DNA of 64,000 nucleotides from Neoroseomonas alkaliterrae (GTDB lineage: Bacteria; Pseudomonadota; Alphaproteobacteria; Acetobacterales; Acetobacteraceae). The notes below the pieces were generated by a model. It was not told the DNA's origin. It ran no database searches and saw only the letters and a program-made list of their open reading frames with translations. Shown here one piece after another: positions 8,325-17,869 of the stretch. The translations under genes were made by a program, and so were the position numbers. Where the stretch lies: contig NZ_JACIJE010000007.1 in NCBI RefSeq assembly GCF_014199195.1, forward strand, positions 124,001-188,000, read 5' to 3'. Every line of letters begins with the position of its first letter. Positions within the stretch are counted from its first letter, which is position 1.

Positions 8325-9431
8325 ATGGTGAACGGCGCGCCCCTTGACGCGGCGCGCCGGGCGCGGAGGCTGCCGCGCGTGCCCGCCCGCCCGCCACCCG
8401 ACGCCTATCTGCGCACCGTCCTGCTCTGCACCCTCGCGGGCGGGCTGTTCACGCTCGTCGGCGTGCCGCTCGGCTGGATGATCGGCGCCTTCATCGCCGC
8501 GGGCTGGCTCGCCATCCGCGGCGCGGCGGCGGTGCCGGGGCCGGCGCGGCCCGTCGCACTCGTGGTTCTGGGCCTGGGCCTTGGGCAGACCTTCACCGCG
8601 CCGGTGCTCGGCGCCGTGCTCGCCGCGCTGCCGGCCATCCTGGCGGGCGGGATGCTCTCCATCGTCGCGGGAATCCTCACCGCCCCGCTGTGGCGGCGCA
8701 TCGCGCGCTCGGATGCGCGCACCGCCTTCTTCGCCGCCATCCCGGGCGGGATCATGACCATGGCCGTGCTTGCCGCGCGCGCCGGGGCCTCGGTGTCGCA
8801 GGTCACGGTCGCGCAGTCGCTGCGCATGGGCGTGGTGGTGCTGGTCTATCCGCCGCTGATCGCCCTCGCCGCCGCTGGCGCCGCGCGGGACGAGGCCTTC
8901 GCGGCCGTGCTGCCGCCGCTCGCCTGGGGCGGGCTGCTCGCGCTGCTCGCCGCGGGCGCGCTGGTGGCCGCGGCGGGCGAGCGGCTCGGCCTCGCCAATG
9001 CCGCCATGCTCGCGCCCTGCCTGCTGGCGATGGCGCTCTCCGGCACGGGGCTGCTGCCCTCCTCCGTGCCGCGCTGGATGATTGACGCCGCGCAGGTCGC
9101 GATGGGCGCGAGCCTCGGCGCGCGGCTCGGCCAGGAGGGGCTGGGCGGCGGGCCGCGGCGGCTGGCGCTGGCCTCGGTCGCCGCCTCCGGCGCGCTGGTG
9201 GTGCTGACGGGGCTGCTCGGAGTCGCGCTCGGGGCGCTGAGCAGCCTGCCGCCGGTTGCGGTGATGCTCGGCATGGCGCCGGGCGGCATGCCCGAGATGG
9301 CGGTGACGGCGAAGGCGCTCGACCTCGCCGTGCCGCTGGTGCTGGGCTTCCACCTGGTGCGCACGGTGATGTGCAACCTGCTCGTCGGCGCGCTCTGGCG
9401 CGCGGTCGTGGCGCTCGGCCTCGCGAAATGA
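8325..9431 (+). CDS. AbrB-family (duplicated) integral membrane protein
   Basis: A 368-residue protein of about 10 hydrophobic segments in two similar halves, the AbrB/DUF-type membrane duplication family sometimes annotated as ammonia monooxygenase or as a regulator. The hallmarks are repeated GxPLGWMIGA-type (residues about 42-51), AAIPGGIMTMAVLA (about 139-152) and its partner MAPGGMPEMAVTAKAL (about 314-329). Transport substrate is unknown. The start overlaps the promoter region of the divergent gene at 7934-8281, 43 bases away. Confidence 0.8.
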   Translation: MVNGAPLDAARRARRLPRVPARPPPDAYLRTVLLCTLAGGLFTLVGVPLGWMIGAFIAAGWLAIRGAAAVPGPARPVALVVLGLGLGQTFTAPVLGAVLAALPAILAGGMLSIVAGILTAPLWRRIARSDARTAFFAAIPGGIMTMAVLAARAGASVSQVTVAQSLRMGVVVLVYPPLIALAAAGAARDEAFAAVLPPLAWGGLLALLAAGALVAAAGERLGLANAAMLAPCLLAMALSGTGLLPSSVPRWMIDAAQVAMGASLGARLGQEGLGGGPRRLALASVAASGALVVLTGLLGVALGALSSLPPVAVMLGMAPGGMPEMAVTAKALDLAVPLVLGFHLVRTVMCNLLVGALWRAVVALGLAK

Positions 9432-9477
9432 TGGCCCCGGGCCGCGGACAGGCGGGTTCCGCGATGCCCGCCCCGTC

Positions 9478-11481
9478 CTACCGCCCGCGCGCGAGCCGCA
9501 CCGGATAGGCCGCGAGGCTGCGTTCGGCGAGCGCCGGCAGCGCGGCCTTGAGCGCCAGCGCGCGCGCCGCGTCGCCGGCGAGGCAGGCCGCCTCGATCGC
9601 CGCCGCGGCCTCGCGCAGCGCCGCCGCGCCGAAGGTGCCGGCGGCGGATTTCAGCCCATGCGCCTCGTCCTCGATCGCGCGCAGATCCTCCGTGCCGGAG
9701 AGGCGCGCCAGCCGCGCGCGCGTCTCCTCCGCGAACACCTCGATCAGGCGCGGCAGCCGGCCGGGCCCGACGGCGCTGCGCAGTTCCTCGAGCGTCGCGA
9801 GGTCGAGCAGCGCCGGCGTCTCGTGCGGTTCCCCGGCCGGCGCGGCGGCGCGCGGGCGGCGGGGGCGGGCCTGCATCGCCTCCGCCACGGTGGCGAGCAG
9901 CCGCGCCCCGTCCATCGGCTTGGCGAGGTGCCCGTCCATCCCCGCGGCGAGGCAGCGCTCCCGGTCCCCCTGCATGGCGGCCGCCGTCATGGCGATGATC
10001 GGCACCCGCCCCGCGGCGCCGGGCATGGCGCGGATCGCGGCTGTCGCGGCGAAGCCGTCCATGCGCGGCATGCGCACATCCATCAGGATCAGGTCGTAGG
10101 CATTGGTGCGCGCCGCGCCGACCGCCTCCTCGCCGTCGCGGGCGAGGTCCACGGCATAGCCCGCCTTGCGCAGGATGGCCGCGGCGACGAGCTGGTTCGC
10201 CTCGCCATCCTCGGCGAGAAGGATGCGCCCGAGCGCGCCGCCGCCCGCCCGCCGTGCCTCGGCGACGGCCGGCGTCGGCAGCAGCGTCGCCGGCGGCCGC
10301 CCCGATTCCGCGACGGGCGCGAGCGGGATGGTGAAGGTGAAGACCGTGCCCTTGCCCGGCGTGCTCTCGAGCGTGATGCGCCCGCCCATCAGCCCGACCA
10401 GGCGCTTGCAGATCATCAGCCCGAGGCCCGAGCCGCCGAAGCGCCGGGCGGTGTCCGCCGCGCCTTGCGTGAAGGAGCGGAACAGCCGCCGCTGCACCTC
10501 GGGCGCGATGCCGATGCCCGTGTCGGCCACCGCGAAGCGCAGGCGCGATGCGTCCTCGTCCGGCTCGACGCGGATGCCGACGCCGCCCGAGGAGGTGAAC
10601 TTCACCGCATTGTCGGCGAGGTTCAGCAGCACCTGGCGCAGCCGCTGCGGGTCGCCCACGACGCGCGCGGGCAGCGTCGGCGCGATGGAGGCCGACAGCC
10701 GCAAGCCCTTCTCCGCCGCCGCCGGCCCGAGCAGGTCGAGCACCTCGGTCACCGGTTGGGCGAGGTCGAAGGGGATGTGCTCGAGCACGAGGCGCCCGGC
10801 CTCGATGCGGCTGAGGTCGAGGATCTCGTTGACGGTGGCGAGCAGCGTCTCACCGCAGCGGCGCGCGGTCTCGGCATAGGCGCGCTGCTCGGCGTCGAGG
10901 CTGGTGTCGAGCAGCAGGGAGACGGTGCCCATCACGCCGTTCATCGGCGTGCGGATCTCGTGGCTGATGAAGGCGAGGAAGTCGGACTTCTCCGCGCTCG
11001 CGCGCTCGGCGGCGCGGCGGGCGCGCTCCTTGGCGCGGGCGAGGCGCTCGCGCGCCGTCACGTCGTGCTGGATGCCGAGGAAGTGCAGCAGCGTCCCGTC
11101 CGGCCCGAAGACCGGGGAGATGTGCAGCTCGTTGACGAAGCGCGCCCCGTCCTTGCGGTGGTTGACGATCTCGATGTCGATCGCCCGGCGCTCGGCGATG
11201 GCGCGGCGGATGGCATGGACGTGCCGCGGGTCGGTCCCCGGGCCCTGCAGGAAGCGGCAGTTGCGCCCGATCACCTCCTCCGGCCCGTAGCCGGTGATGC
11301 GGAAGAAGGCCGCATTGGCGAAGACGATCGGGCAGTCGGGCTGGTTGGGGTCCGAGATGACGACGCCGGTCGGCGCCGCCGCGACGGCGGCCGCCAGCGC
11401 GTCGCGGAACGGGGCGGGGGAGGGGAGCCCCGCGCTGTTCGCGCTATTCGTCGTAGGCGACGAGGGATTCGAAGGGGACAT
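9478..11481 (-). CDS. LOV-domain hybrid histidine kinase (LOV-HK-REC-HPt)
   Basis: A 667-residue cytoplasmic blue-light sensor candidate without membrane segments. Order: LOV/PAS domain (about 35-145) with the flavin-cysteine motif GRNCRFLQG, adduct cysteine C75; HisKA dimerisation helix with phospho-acceptor H174 ([10 protein letters not shown]); HATPase with N-box (LADNAVKF, about 288-295), DTGIGIA and GSGLGL; receiver domain with D468 ([13 protein letters not shown]); and an HPt domain with H607 ([13 protein letters not shown]). This is a complete internal phosphorelay. No output response regulator lies next to it. Its start overlaps the 3' end of apt by 38 bases, so the two are probably co-transcribed. 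Confidence 0.9.
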   Translation of the reverse strand: MSPSNPSSPTTNSANSAGLPSPAPFRDALAAAVAAAPTGVVISDPNQPDCPIVFANAAFFRITGYGPEEVIGRNCRFLQGPGTDPRHVHAIRRAIAERRAIDIEIVNHRKDGARFVNELHISPVFGPDGTLLHFLGIQHDVTARERLARAKERARRAAERASAEKSDFLAFISHEIRTPMNGVMGTVSLLLDTSLDAEQRAYAETARRCGETLLATVNEILDLSRIEAGRLVLEHIPFDLAQPVTEVLDLLGPAAAEKGLRLSASIAPTLPARVVGDPQRLRQVLLNLADNAVKFTSSGGVGIRVEPDEDASRLRFAVADTGIGIAPEVQRRLFRSFTQGAADTARRFGGSGLGLMICKRLVGLMGGRITLESTPGKGTVFTFTIPLAPVAESGRPPATLLPTPAVAEARRAGGGALGRILLAEDGEANQLVAAAILRKAGYAVDLARDGEEAVGAARTNAYDLILMDVRMPRMDGFAATAAIRAMPGAAGRVPIIAMTAAAMQGDRERCLAAGMDGHLAKPMDGARLLATVAEAMQARPRRPRAAAPAGEPHETPALLDLATLEELRSAVGPGRLPRLIEVFAEETRARLARLSGTEDLRAIEDEAHGLKSAAGTFGAAALREAAAAIEAACLAGDAARALALKAALPALAERSLAAYPVRLARGR

Positions 11482-11977
11482 CGAGCCTGCTCCTGCCGCC
11501 GAGGAAGGTCAGCTCGATCAGCGCGGCCGCGCACGGCACCTCGGCCCCCGCCTGGCGCAGCAGGCTGATGCCCGCGGCCATGGTCCCGCCCGTGGCGAGC
11601 AGGTCGTCGAGGATCACCACCCTCTGGCCGTTCTGCACGGAATCCGCCTGCATCTCGATGCGGTCCGTGCCGTATTCCAGCGCGTAGTTCAGCCCGATGG
11701 TCAGCCCCGGCAGCTTGCGCGGCTTGCGCAGCATGATGAAGCCGAGGCCGAGCTCGAGCGCGAGGGGGGCGGCGACGAGGAAGCCGCGGCTCTCGATCCC
11801 GGCGAGCAGGTCCGGCCGGTGCGGGCGGATCGCCGCCGCCAGCTTCGCCATCGCGGCCCGCCAGGCCGGCCCGTGCCGGAGCAGGGTGGAGATGTCGTAG
11901 AACAGGATGCCCGGCTTCGGGAAATCCGGGATGCCGCGGATATGGGCCTTGAGGTCGAAGGTGTCGGTGGTGGTCAC
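11444..11977 (-). CDS. apt: Adenine phosphoribosyltransferase
   Basis: Apt salvages adenine with PRPP to make AMP. The 177-residue protein is full length for the family, with the N-terminal [18 protein letters not shown] segment, [14 protein letters not shown], and the PRPP-binding loop [14 protein letters not shown] (about residues 121-134). The 3' end overlaps the LOV kinase start in another frame. Confidence 0.96.
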   Translation of the reverse strand: MTTTDTFDLKAHIRGIPDFPKPGILFYDISTLLRHGPAWRAAMAKLAAAIRPHRPDLLAGIESRGFLVAAPLALELGLGFIMLRKPRKLPGLTIGLNYALEYGTDRIEMQADSVQNGQRVVILDDLLATGGTMAAGISLLRQAGAEVPCAAALIELTFLGGRSRLDVPFESLVAYDE

Positions 11978-12142
11978 GTCGTTTCTGCCGGTCCGTTGAA
12001 GGGGACGCCGCCGGGTCGGGCCCGGCGGCGGGCCGGCGCTTTGCTAGCCTTCCTGCCGCGACAGTAGAACCCTGACAGAGGCGCTGTCCACCGCTGCTGA
12101 CAGCCCTTGGCGAGCGGGGCCGGAAGCGGCAAGTGCAGGCCC

Positions 12143-12328
12143 ATGTCGCGCCGCTCCATCGCCCTTCTCGCCGGAACCGGGGGCTTCCTCGCCTATGTCG
12201 TGCTCGTGCTCCTGCTCGCCGACCATGTGCTCGGGCTGCACTGGACGCTGGAGTTCCTCTTCTTCGCCGTGGCGGGCATCGCCTGGGTCTGGCCGGCGAA
12301 ATGGCTGATCGCCTGGGCGCTGCGCTGA
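12143..12328 (+). CDS. DUF2842 small membrane protein
   Basis: A 61-residue protein with two hydrophobic helices (about 5-24 and 33-58) and the DUF2842-type ending AVAGIAWVWPAKWLIAWALR. The family is found in alphaproteobacteria; function is unknown. The start at ATG 12143 is preferred over an upstream in-frame start at 12107 because the hydrophobic family N-terminus begins here. A strong hairpin terminator follows. Confidence 0.75.
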   Translation: MSRRSIALLAGTGGFLAYVVLVLLLADHVLGLHWTLEFLFFAVAGIAWVWPAKWLIAWALR

Positions 12329-12341
12329 CACCCGGAACGCG

Positions 12342-12370
12342 AAAGGCCCCCGAGGATCCCGGGGGCCTTT
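12342..12370. terminator. Bidirectional rho-independent terminator
   Basis: Perfect 11-bp stem (12342-12352 with 12360-12370) with a 7-base loop; AAA on the left and TTT on the right make it usable in both directions. It ends the DUF2842 gene and also lies downstream of tRNA-Pro on the other strand. Confidence 0.85.
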
Positions 12371-12393
12371 GACGCCGCTGCGCGACCGGGTGC

Positions 12394-12470
12394 TGGTCGG
12401 AGTGAGAGGATTCGAACCTCCGGCCCCTGCGTCCCGAACACAGTGCTCTACCAGGCTGAGCTACACTCCG
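12394..12470 (-). tRNA. tRNA-Pro (anticodon CGG)
   Basis: A 77-nt cloverleaf with encoded CCA. Acceptor CGGAGTG pairs with CACTCCG; the anticodon stem CTGTG/CGCAG encloses loop TTCGGGA, giving anticodon CGG (bases 12434-12436); the T arm has GGTTCGAATCC. It decodes CCG, a heavily used proline codon in this GC-rich genome. Confidence 0.97.
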
Positions 12471-12630
12471 TCGCCGGATCGCCGCGGAGGCGGCGGTATA
12501 GCGGCCCCATCCGCGCCCCGCAAGCCGGGCCGGCGCGCGACAATGTCACGGGCCATTGCGCGCGCGGCGGGGCAGCATCAGGGTGGAACGGGCCGCGCGC
12601 GCGGCCCGAAGCAGAGGGAGACGGACCTGC

Positions 12631-13068
12631 ATGAAACCTTGGATCCTCGCGGGCATCGCCATCGCCGCCTTCGGCACCGCCAGCGCCGCCTTCGCCCAGG
12701 ACGTGATCGCGCAGCGGCGCGACGGCCTGCGCGCCATGGGCCGGCACATGGAGGCCATCAAGGCCGTCTCCGACGCGCGCGGCGACACGCGGCCGCTGGT
12801 GGCGCGGGTGGAGGAGATGATCACCTTCTATCGCGGCCTGCCCGCGCTGTTCCCGGCCGGCAGCGGCACCGGCGACACCCGTGCCCTGCCCGCCATCTGG
12901 TCCGACCGCGCCGGCTTCGAGCGGGCCAACGCCAACATGGTGACGCAGCTCGAGGCGCTGCGCACGGCGGCGGCTTCGGGCGACAATGCCGCCCTGACGG
13001 CCGCCTTCAACCAGACGGGTGCCACCTGCGGCGCCTGCCACCGCCCCTATCGCGGCCCTGCCCGATGA
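12631..13068 (+). CDS. Cytochrome c' (class II c-type cytochrome)
   Basis: A 145-residue periplasmic haem protein. Residues 1-22 form a signal peptide (ending SAAFAQ), followed by a four-helix cytochrome c' region (RRDGLRAMGRHMEAIK near the start) and the single haem-attachment motif CGACH near the C-terminus, the class II layout. Cytochromes c' bind NO or O2 and some relieve nitrosative stress. Good ribosome site AGAGGGAG. It converges on a cytochrome b gene, a frequent partner. Confidence 0.9.
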   Translation: MKPWILAGIAIAAFGTASAAFAQDVIAQRRDGLRAMGRHMEAIKAVSDARGDTRPLVARVEEMITFYRGLPALFPAGSGTGDTRALPAIWSDRAGFERANANMVTQLEALRTAAASGDNAALTAAFNQTGATCGACHRPYRGPAR

Positions 13069-13140
13069 GCCGCACCGGCCCGGGCCGCAACCGCTGCCCC
13101 TCGACGCCCGCGCGCGGTTTCGGCATTCCCGATCGGTCGT

Positions 13141-13821
13141 TCAGCCGCCGAGCCGGGTGACGTACCAGACCCCGCCCGCCACCGCCGCGAGCAGCACCGC
13201 CCCGACCAGCGGGTGGTGATGCCGCGGCGCGCGCGCGTGGGATTCGGGCAGGTCCTTGGTGCCGGTGATCATCGGCACCACGAGGTCCTGCCCCTTCACG
13301 ATCCGGTATGACACCACCGCGAGCACATGCACCGCCACCGCGGCCAGCAGCCAGTTGACGAGCGTGAGGTGCAGCGTGGTCATGCGCTCGGAGGTCGCCT
13401 CGCTCACCGCATTGGCGAGCGGGCCGTGCTGCGAATAGGTGAAGCCGACATCGTGGTTGGCGAAGAGCCCGCTGACCGCCTGCGCGAGCAGCAGCCCCAG
13501 CAGCACCACCACCATCCAGGCGCCGGCCGCGTTGTGGGTGGTTTCGGTATCGGGTTCCGGGCGGCGGAACTTCGCGAGCTGGCGGATCGCCGCCCCCGGC
13601 CCGCGCAGGAAGGCCCGGAAGCGCGCATTCTCCGAGCCCACGAAACCCCAGAGGATGCGGAAGGAGACCAGCGTCAGCAGCGCATAGCCCGAGAGGTAGT
13701 GCAGGTTCCACGCCCCGGACTTCGCGCTGAAATAGGAGACGAGCACGCAGCCCGCCGTGCCCCAGTGGAACAGCCGCACCCAGCCGTCCCAGACCTTCAC
13801 AGGCACCGTCTTCTCGGCCAT
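13141..13821 (-). CDS. Cytochrome b561-type membrane di-haem protein
   Basis: A 226-residue integral membrane cytochrome b of the NiFe-hydrogenase/formate-dehydrogenase B-subunit type, with about five helices. Likely haem-ligand histidines are in LFHWGTAGC (H19), LHYLSGY (about H41), and LHLTLVNWLLAAVAVHVLAV. The start is ATG 13821 with GAGGAG upstream; the open frame beyond it has no homology. Beside cytochrome c' it probably passes electrons between quinone and that protein (inference). Confidence 0.88.
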   Translation of the reverse strand: MAEKTVPVKVWDGWVRLFHWGTAGCVLVSYFSAKSGAWNLHYLSGYALLTLVSFRILWGFVGSENARFRAFLRGPGAAIRQLAKFRRPEPDTETTHNAAGAWMVVVLLGLLLAQAVSGLFANHDVGFTYSQHGPLANAVSEATSERMTTLHLTLVNWLLAAVAVHVLAVVSYRIVKGQDLVVPMITGTKDLPESHARAPRHHHPLVGAVLLAAVAGGVWYVTRLGG

Positions 13822-13887
13822 CCGTGATCTCCTCAGCCTCGCTCCAGCCTGCCACGGGCATCGCCGGCGCGCGACGGCTCGGGCAGG

Positions 13888-14676
13888 ATGATGGGCATGG
13901 GATTCCAACTGCCGGCGGAGTGGCGCGGATTCGTGATCGCGGCGGCGGTCGCGCTGCTGGTTGCCGCGGCCGGGCGGGTCCTCAAGCGCCCGCGCCTCAC
14001 GGCGGCGGCGGCGGGGATCGGGCTCGCGGCGGGCTTCGCCGCGGTGTCGGGCGTGATCAGCGCCTCGCCCCGGCAATTGGCGGAGCGGCTGCCGGCGCTG
14101 GTGATCCTCGCCCTGGCGGCGGGGCTGGTCGCGGCGGTGCCGCGGCAGGGCTTCCGCGGCGCGGGGCTCGCCCTCGGCGTGGCGCTCGGCGCCTGGTGGA
14201 TGGCGGGCGCGCCGCTGCATCCGGCCGATGCGCTGCGCGCCGCGCCGGTCGCGCTCGCGCTGCTGCTGGCCATGGGCGTCGTGGTGTGGCGGAGCGGGGA
14301 GGTGCCTGGCGCGGCGATGGCCTGGGCAGGACTCGCGGCGGCGCTGATGCTCGCCGCCGCGCGCGGGCCGCAGCCGGCCTTCGCGCTGGCGGGGCTTGGC
14401 GCGGTGCTGGGCGCGGCGGTGCTGCGCGGCGGGATGGGCCCGGCGGCGCGGGTGCCGGTCGCGATCGGCCTCGTGGGCGTGGCGGCGGTGCCGCTGGTGG
14501 CGCGGGCGGCGCCGGCCGATGTCGCGGCGGCGGCCGCGCCGGGCCTCGCGCTGCTCGCCGGGCCGCCCCTGGCGCGCCGGCTGGCGCGCTGGCTGCCGGC
14601 GGGGATCGCGGCCTGGACCGGCCCGGCGCTCGCCGCGGCGCCGGCGGTGCTGGCGGCCCATCTGCTCGCCCGGTGA
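13888..14676 (+). CDS. Polytopic membrane protein, unknown function
   Basis: A 262-residue Ala/Leu/Gly-rich protein with about eight closely packed hydrophobic stretches and few charged residues. I recognise no family signature. The open frame, the divergent spacing from the cytochrome b gene (66 bases) and strong third-position GC support it being real. Start could be the second ATG three bases later. Confidence 0.6.
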   Translation: MMGMGFQLPAEWRGFVIAAAVALLVAAAGRVLKRPRLTAAAAGIGLAAGFAAVSGVISASPRQLAERLPALVILALAAGLVAAVPRQGFRGAGLALGVALGAWWMAGAPLHPADALRAAPVALALLLAMGVVVWRSGEVPGAAMAWAGLAAALMLAAARGPQPAFALAGLGAVLGAAVLRGGMGPAARVPVAIGLVGVAAVPLVARAAPADVAAAAAPGLALLAGPPLARRLARWLPAGIAAWTGPALAAAPAVLAAHLLAR

Positions 14677-14749
14677 GGCGGGGTCGATGGCGCAGCGCGA
14701 GGGGCCGATATCCGCCGCATCCGAGTTGCACTAGCTTCCGCCCGACGTG

Positions 14750-15895
14750 ATGGATTCGGCGATGCGGCGCATGGCGCTCACCGGCCTCGGCGGCGCGATC
14801 CTGCTGCTGCTGGTGGCCCTCCTCTTCTGGCCGGGCGCGGAGGCGCCGGAGCCGGCCGCGCCCGGCCCGGCGCCGGCGGCCCAGGCCCCGCAGGCGCGCC
14901 CCGCGCCCGAGGCACGCGAGGAGGGCGCGCGCCCCGGCCCGGCCGGGCCGCCGCGCTTCGACGTGGTGCGCGTCGGCGCCCGGGGCGGCGCCGTGGTCGC
15001 CGGGCGCGCCTCACCCGGGGCCGAGGTGGTGCTGCTGCTCGACGGCACCCGCGAACTGGGCCGGGCGCGCGCCGATGCGCGGGGCGAATGGGTCATCCTG
15101 CCCGCCGAGACGCTGCCGCCCGGCGCCTGGGACCTCTCGCTGCGCGCCCGCCTCGCGGGCGAGGAGACCGCGGGACCGGACACGGTGGTCGTGGTGGTGC
15201 CGGAACCGGGTGCGGTCCTCGCCGCGCGCGGCGCCGCCCCGGGCCATGCCCCGCCGCCCGCCGAGGCCTCGCCGCCTGCACCGGCCGCCGCCACGGGCAC
15301 CGAGGGCGCGCCGATCGCGGTGCTGATCCCCTCCGCCTCTCAGGGGGCGCCGCCGCGCATCCTGCAGGGCCCGCAGACGCCGCCCGCGACCGGCGCGGCC
15401 GGACGTGGCGGCCCGCCCGTCCGGCTGGGCATGGATTCGGTGGACTACCAGGATGGCGGCGGCATCCGCTTCGCCGGCACCGCCCCGCCGGGGGCGGCGG
15501 TGCGCGTCTATGTCGGGGAGGAGCATGCGGGCGATGCCGTGGCGGATGCGGCGGGGCGCTGGATGCTCGCGCCCGGCCGCCAGCCCCCGGTCGGGCGGCA
15601 CGCGCTGCGCGTCGATCAGCTCGCCGCCGGCGGATCGGTCGCCGCGCGTGTGGAAGTGCCCTTCCAGCGCGACGAGATGCCGCCCGAGGCCTTCGGCAAC
15701 CGCGCGGTGGTGGTGCAGCCCGGCGCGAACCTCTGGCGCATCGCGCGCAGCACCTATGGCCAGGGCGTGCACTACGCGGTCATCTACCAGGCGAACCGGG
15801 AGCAGATCCGCGACCCGAACCGCATCTTCCCCGGTCAGATCTTCGCGCTGCCGGAAGGGACCTCGGCGCCTTCGGCCTCCAGCGCGTCGAGATAG
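14750..15895 (+). CDS. Membrane-anchored LysM protein with Ig-like repeats
   Basis: About 381 residues: an N-terminal transmembrane helix (roughly 8-28), an Ala/Pro-rich linker, two Ig-like segments of similar form (VAGRASPGAEVVLLLDG and FAGTAPPGAAVRVYVGE, each followed by a D/A-x-GxW strand), and a C-terminal LysM domain (VVVQPGANLWRIARSTYGQG, then VIYQANREQIRDPN). LysM binds peptidoglycan, so it is likely an envelope protein. The start is uncertain among GTG 14747, ATG 14750 and ATG 14762; no clear ribosome site. Its last 61 bases overlap a convergent gene. Confidence 0.8.
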   Translation: MDSAMRRMALTGLGGAILLLLVALLFWPGAEAPEPAAPGPAPAAQAPQARPAPEAREEGARPGPAGPPRFDVVRVGARGGAVVAGRASPGAEVVLLLDGTRELGRARADARGEWVILPAETLPPGAWDLSLRARLAGEETAGPDTVVVVVPEPGAVLAARGAAPGHAPPPAEASPPAPAAATGTEGAPIAVLIPSASQGAPPRILQGPQTPPATGAAGRGGPPVRLGMDSVDYQDGGGIRFAGTAPPGAAVRVYVGEEHAGDAVADAAGRWMLAPGRQPPVGRHALRVDQLAAGGSVAARVEVPFQRDEMPPEAFGNRAVVVQPGANLWRIARSTYGQGVHYAVIYQANREQIRDPNRIFPGQIFALPEGTSAPSASSASR

Positions 15896-16263
15896 GGGTC
15901 GAGCGCGAGGGCGAAGCGCACCATCGCCGCCACCAGCGCGGTGGCGTTGGGCGGGCTTTCGAGCGGCGTTTCCGCCTCCAGCCTGATGCGGTGGTCGGGC
16001 ATCAGCCGCAGCGACCAGCCCCGCGGCAGCCGCGGCGGCAGCCTGGCCAGCGCGGCGAAGGCGCGCGGCCGGTCGGCGGCCGGGTCGGCGGTGGAGGGGA
16101 TGCGCGCGGCATCGGCGGCGAGCGCGATGGCGCCGGGATCCACCCGGGCCTCGCAGCGCCGGCCGCGCCAGGCGAAGCGCAGCGCGGGCCTGTCGGGTTC
16201 GGGCCGCGGGAGAAGGGCGCCGTCCGGCGAGACGGCAAATCGGCCGAGCGGGATGGTCTCCAT
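15835..16263 (-). CDS. Conserved-looking protein of unknown function
   Basis: A 142-residue soluble protein with no signal or membrane segment; it ends in an acidic helix ([19 protein letters not shown]). I do not recognise it. It is the only reading frame that fills 15896-16263, and begins 50 bases from psd on the opposite strand. Its 3' end runs 61 bases into the LysM gene, so the two genes share coding sequence in opposite directions. Confidence 0.55.
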   Translation of the reverse strand: METIPLGRFAVSPDGALLPRPEPDRPALRFAWRGRRCEARVDPGAIALAADAARIPSTADPAADRPRAFAALARLPPRLPRGWSLRLMPDHRIRLEAETPLESPPNATALVAAMVRFALALDPYLDALEAEGAEVPSGSAKI

Positions 16264-16313
16264 GCCGCGCAGGGTTGTCCGGCAAGGGTGAAGATCCCAT
16301 AACCGCCGCCGAC

Positions 16314-16991
16314 ATGGCCCTCGGACACAGCCTCAGCATGGTGCTCGCGCCGCCGCATCCGGCCGCGCGGCCCTTCCTCATCGGCGGGGGCGTCGCGGCG
16401 CTGCTCGGCCTGATCCTCCTCGGTTCCTGGCTGTTCTGGCTGGGAATCCTCTTCGTCGGCTTCTGCCTCTACTTCTTCCGCGACCCCGAACGGGTGCCGC
16501 CGCCGCGGCCGGGCCTCGTGCTCGCGCCGGCGGACGGGCATGTGGTCAGCGTCGCGCCGGCGGTGCCGCCGCGCGAACTCGGCATGGGCGAGGCCCCGCG
16601 CTGGCGCGTGGCGATCTTCCTCTCCGTGCTCGACGTGCATGTGAACCGCATGCCGGCGGACGGGACGGTGACGCGCATCGCCTACCATCACGGCAAGTTC
16701 CTCAGCGCCAACCTCGACAAGGCGAGCGAGGAGAACGAACGCAATGCCCTCGCCATCGCCCTGCCGGACGGGCGGGACCTCGCGGTGGTGCAGATCGCGG
16801 GGCTGGTGGCGCGGCGCATCCTCTGCGACGCCAAGGTGGGCGACGTGGTGCAGGCGGGCGAGCGCTTCGGTATCATCCGCTTCGGCAGCCGCACCGACGT
16901 CTATCTGCCCGAGGGCGTGCTGCCGCTCGTGAGCGAGGGCCAGACCATGATCGGCGGCGAGACGGTGATCGCGGAGCTCGGGAGCCGATGA
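16314..16991 (+). CDS. psd: Phosphatidylserine decarboxylase
   Basis: Psd converts phosphatidylserine to phosphatidylethanolamine at the inner membrane. This is the short (225-residue) bacterial type: an N-terminal hydrophobic anchor (about 21-55), YFFRDPER, a conserved [11 protein letters not shown] block, and the self-cleavage site at G191-S192 ([11 protein letters not shown]) that generates the pyruvoyl group. No ribosome site decides the start; TTG 16275 and ATG 16338 are alternatives. ATGA overlap with pssA. Confidence 0.95.
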   Translation: MALGHSLSMVLAPPHPAARPFLIGGGVAALLGLILLGSWLFWLGILFVGFCLYFFRDPERVPPPRPGLVLAPADGHVVSVAPAVPPRELGMGEAPRWRVAIFLSVLDVHVNRMPADGTVTRIAYHHGKFLSANLDKASEENERNALAIALPDGRDLAVVQIAGLVARRILCDAKVGDVVQAGERFGIIRFGSRTDVYLPEGVLPLVSEGQTMIGGETVIAELGSR

Positions 16992-17869
16992 ACGGCCCCG
17001 GCGTCGAGGCGCGCGTGCGGCGCCTGCGCCGCCGCTTCCGCCCGCGCACCCGCCCGCGCTTCGAGGGGCAGTCCTTCAACCGGCTGATCCCCAACATCCT
17101 GACCATGCTCGGCCTGTGCTGCGGGCTGGTGGCGATCCGCTTCGCCTTCGAAGGGCGCTTCGAGCAGGCCGCGGTGCTGATCGTGGTGGCGGGCGTGATC
17201 GACGGGCTGGACGGGCGGCTCGCGCGGCTGCTCAAGGCGACCTCGCGCTTCGGGGCGGAGTTCGACAGCCTTTCGGACTTCCTCTGCTTCGGCGTCGCGC
17301 CCGCCTTCATCCTGTTCTTCTGGACCATGCAGGACTACCGCGCGCTCGGCTTCGCGCCCTGCCTGCTGTTCGCGGTGTGCATGGCGCTGAGGCTCGCGCG
17401 GTTCAACGCCGCGCTCGATGTCGGGCCGAGCGTGAAGCCGGCCTATGCCTACAACTTCTTCACCGGCGTGCCGGCGCCGGCCGGGGCGGGCTGCGTGCTC
17501 TTCCCGCTCTTCCTCGGCCTGTGGTTCCAGCAGGCGGGGTGGGAGACGCTCGCGCATGCGAGCCGGCATCCGGTCTTCGTCGGGCTCGTTCTCGTGCTGG
17601 TGGCGGGGCTGTGCATCAGCACCCTGCCGACCTGGTCCTTCAAGAACTTCAAGATCCCGCGCCACTTCGTGCTGCCGCTGCTGCTCGGCACCGGGCTCTA
17701 TGTCGCGCTGCTGCTGGCCGAGCCCTGGGCGGCGCTCGCCATGGCGGGTATCCTCTATCTCGGGATGCTGCCTTTCTCCGTGCGCTCCTATCTGCGGCTG
17801 AAGCGGGAGGCCGAAAGCCTGCTGGAGCCGGTGGTGGTGGCGGAGAACGCGGGTGCCGGCAGCGCCTGA
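16988..17869 (+). CDS. pssA: CDP-diacylglycerol--serine O-phosphatidyltransferase
   Basis: PssA makes phosphatidylserine from CDP-diacylglycerol and serine, the step before Psd. The 293-residue membrane protein has the CDP-alcohol phosphotransferase motif DG-x2-AR-x8-G-x3-D-x3-D at residues 75-97, with about seven hydrophobic helices. It is translationally coupled to psd and overlaps the next gene by 17 bases, forming a three-gene unit. Confidence 0.95.
   Translation: MNGPGVEARVRRLRRRFRPRTRPRFEGQSFNRLIPNILTMLGLCCGLVAIRFAFEGRFEQAAVLIVVAGVIDGLDGRLARLLKATSRFGAEFDSLSDFLCFGVAPAFILFFWTMQDYRALGFAPCLLFAVCMALRLARFNAALDVGPSVKPAYAYNFFTGVPAPAGAGCVLFPLFLGLWFQQAGWETLAHASRHPVFVGLVLVLVAGLCISTLPTWSFKNFKIPRHFVLPLLLGTGLYVALLLAEPWAALAMAGILYLGMLPFSVRSYLRLKREAESLLEPVVVAENAGAGSA

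Noticed and set aside
9451-9476. Third copy of the hairpin element near 9451
   Set aside because: It shares GCGGACA and GGTTCCGC words but in a different order, so it is not the same element.
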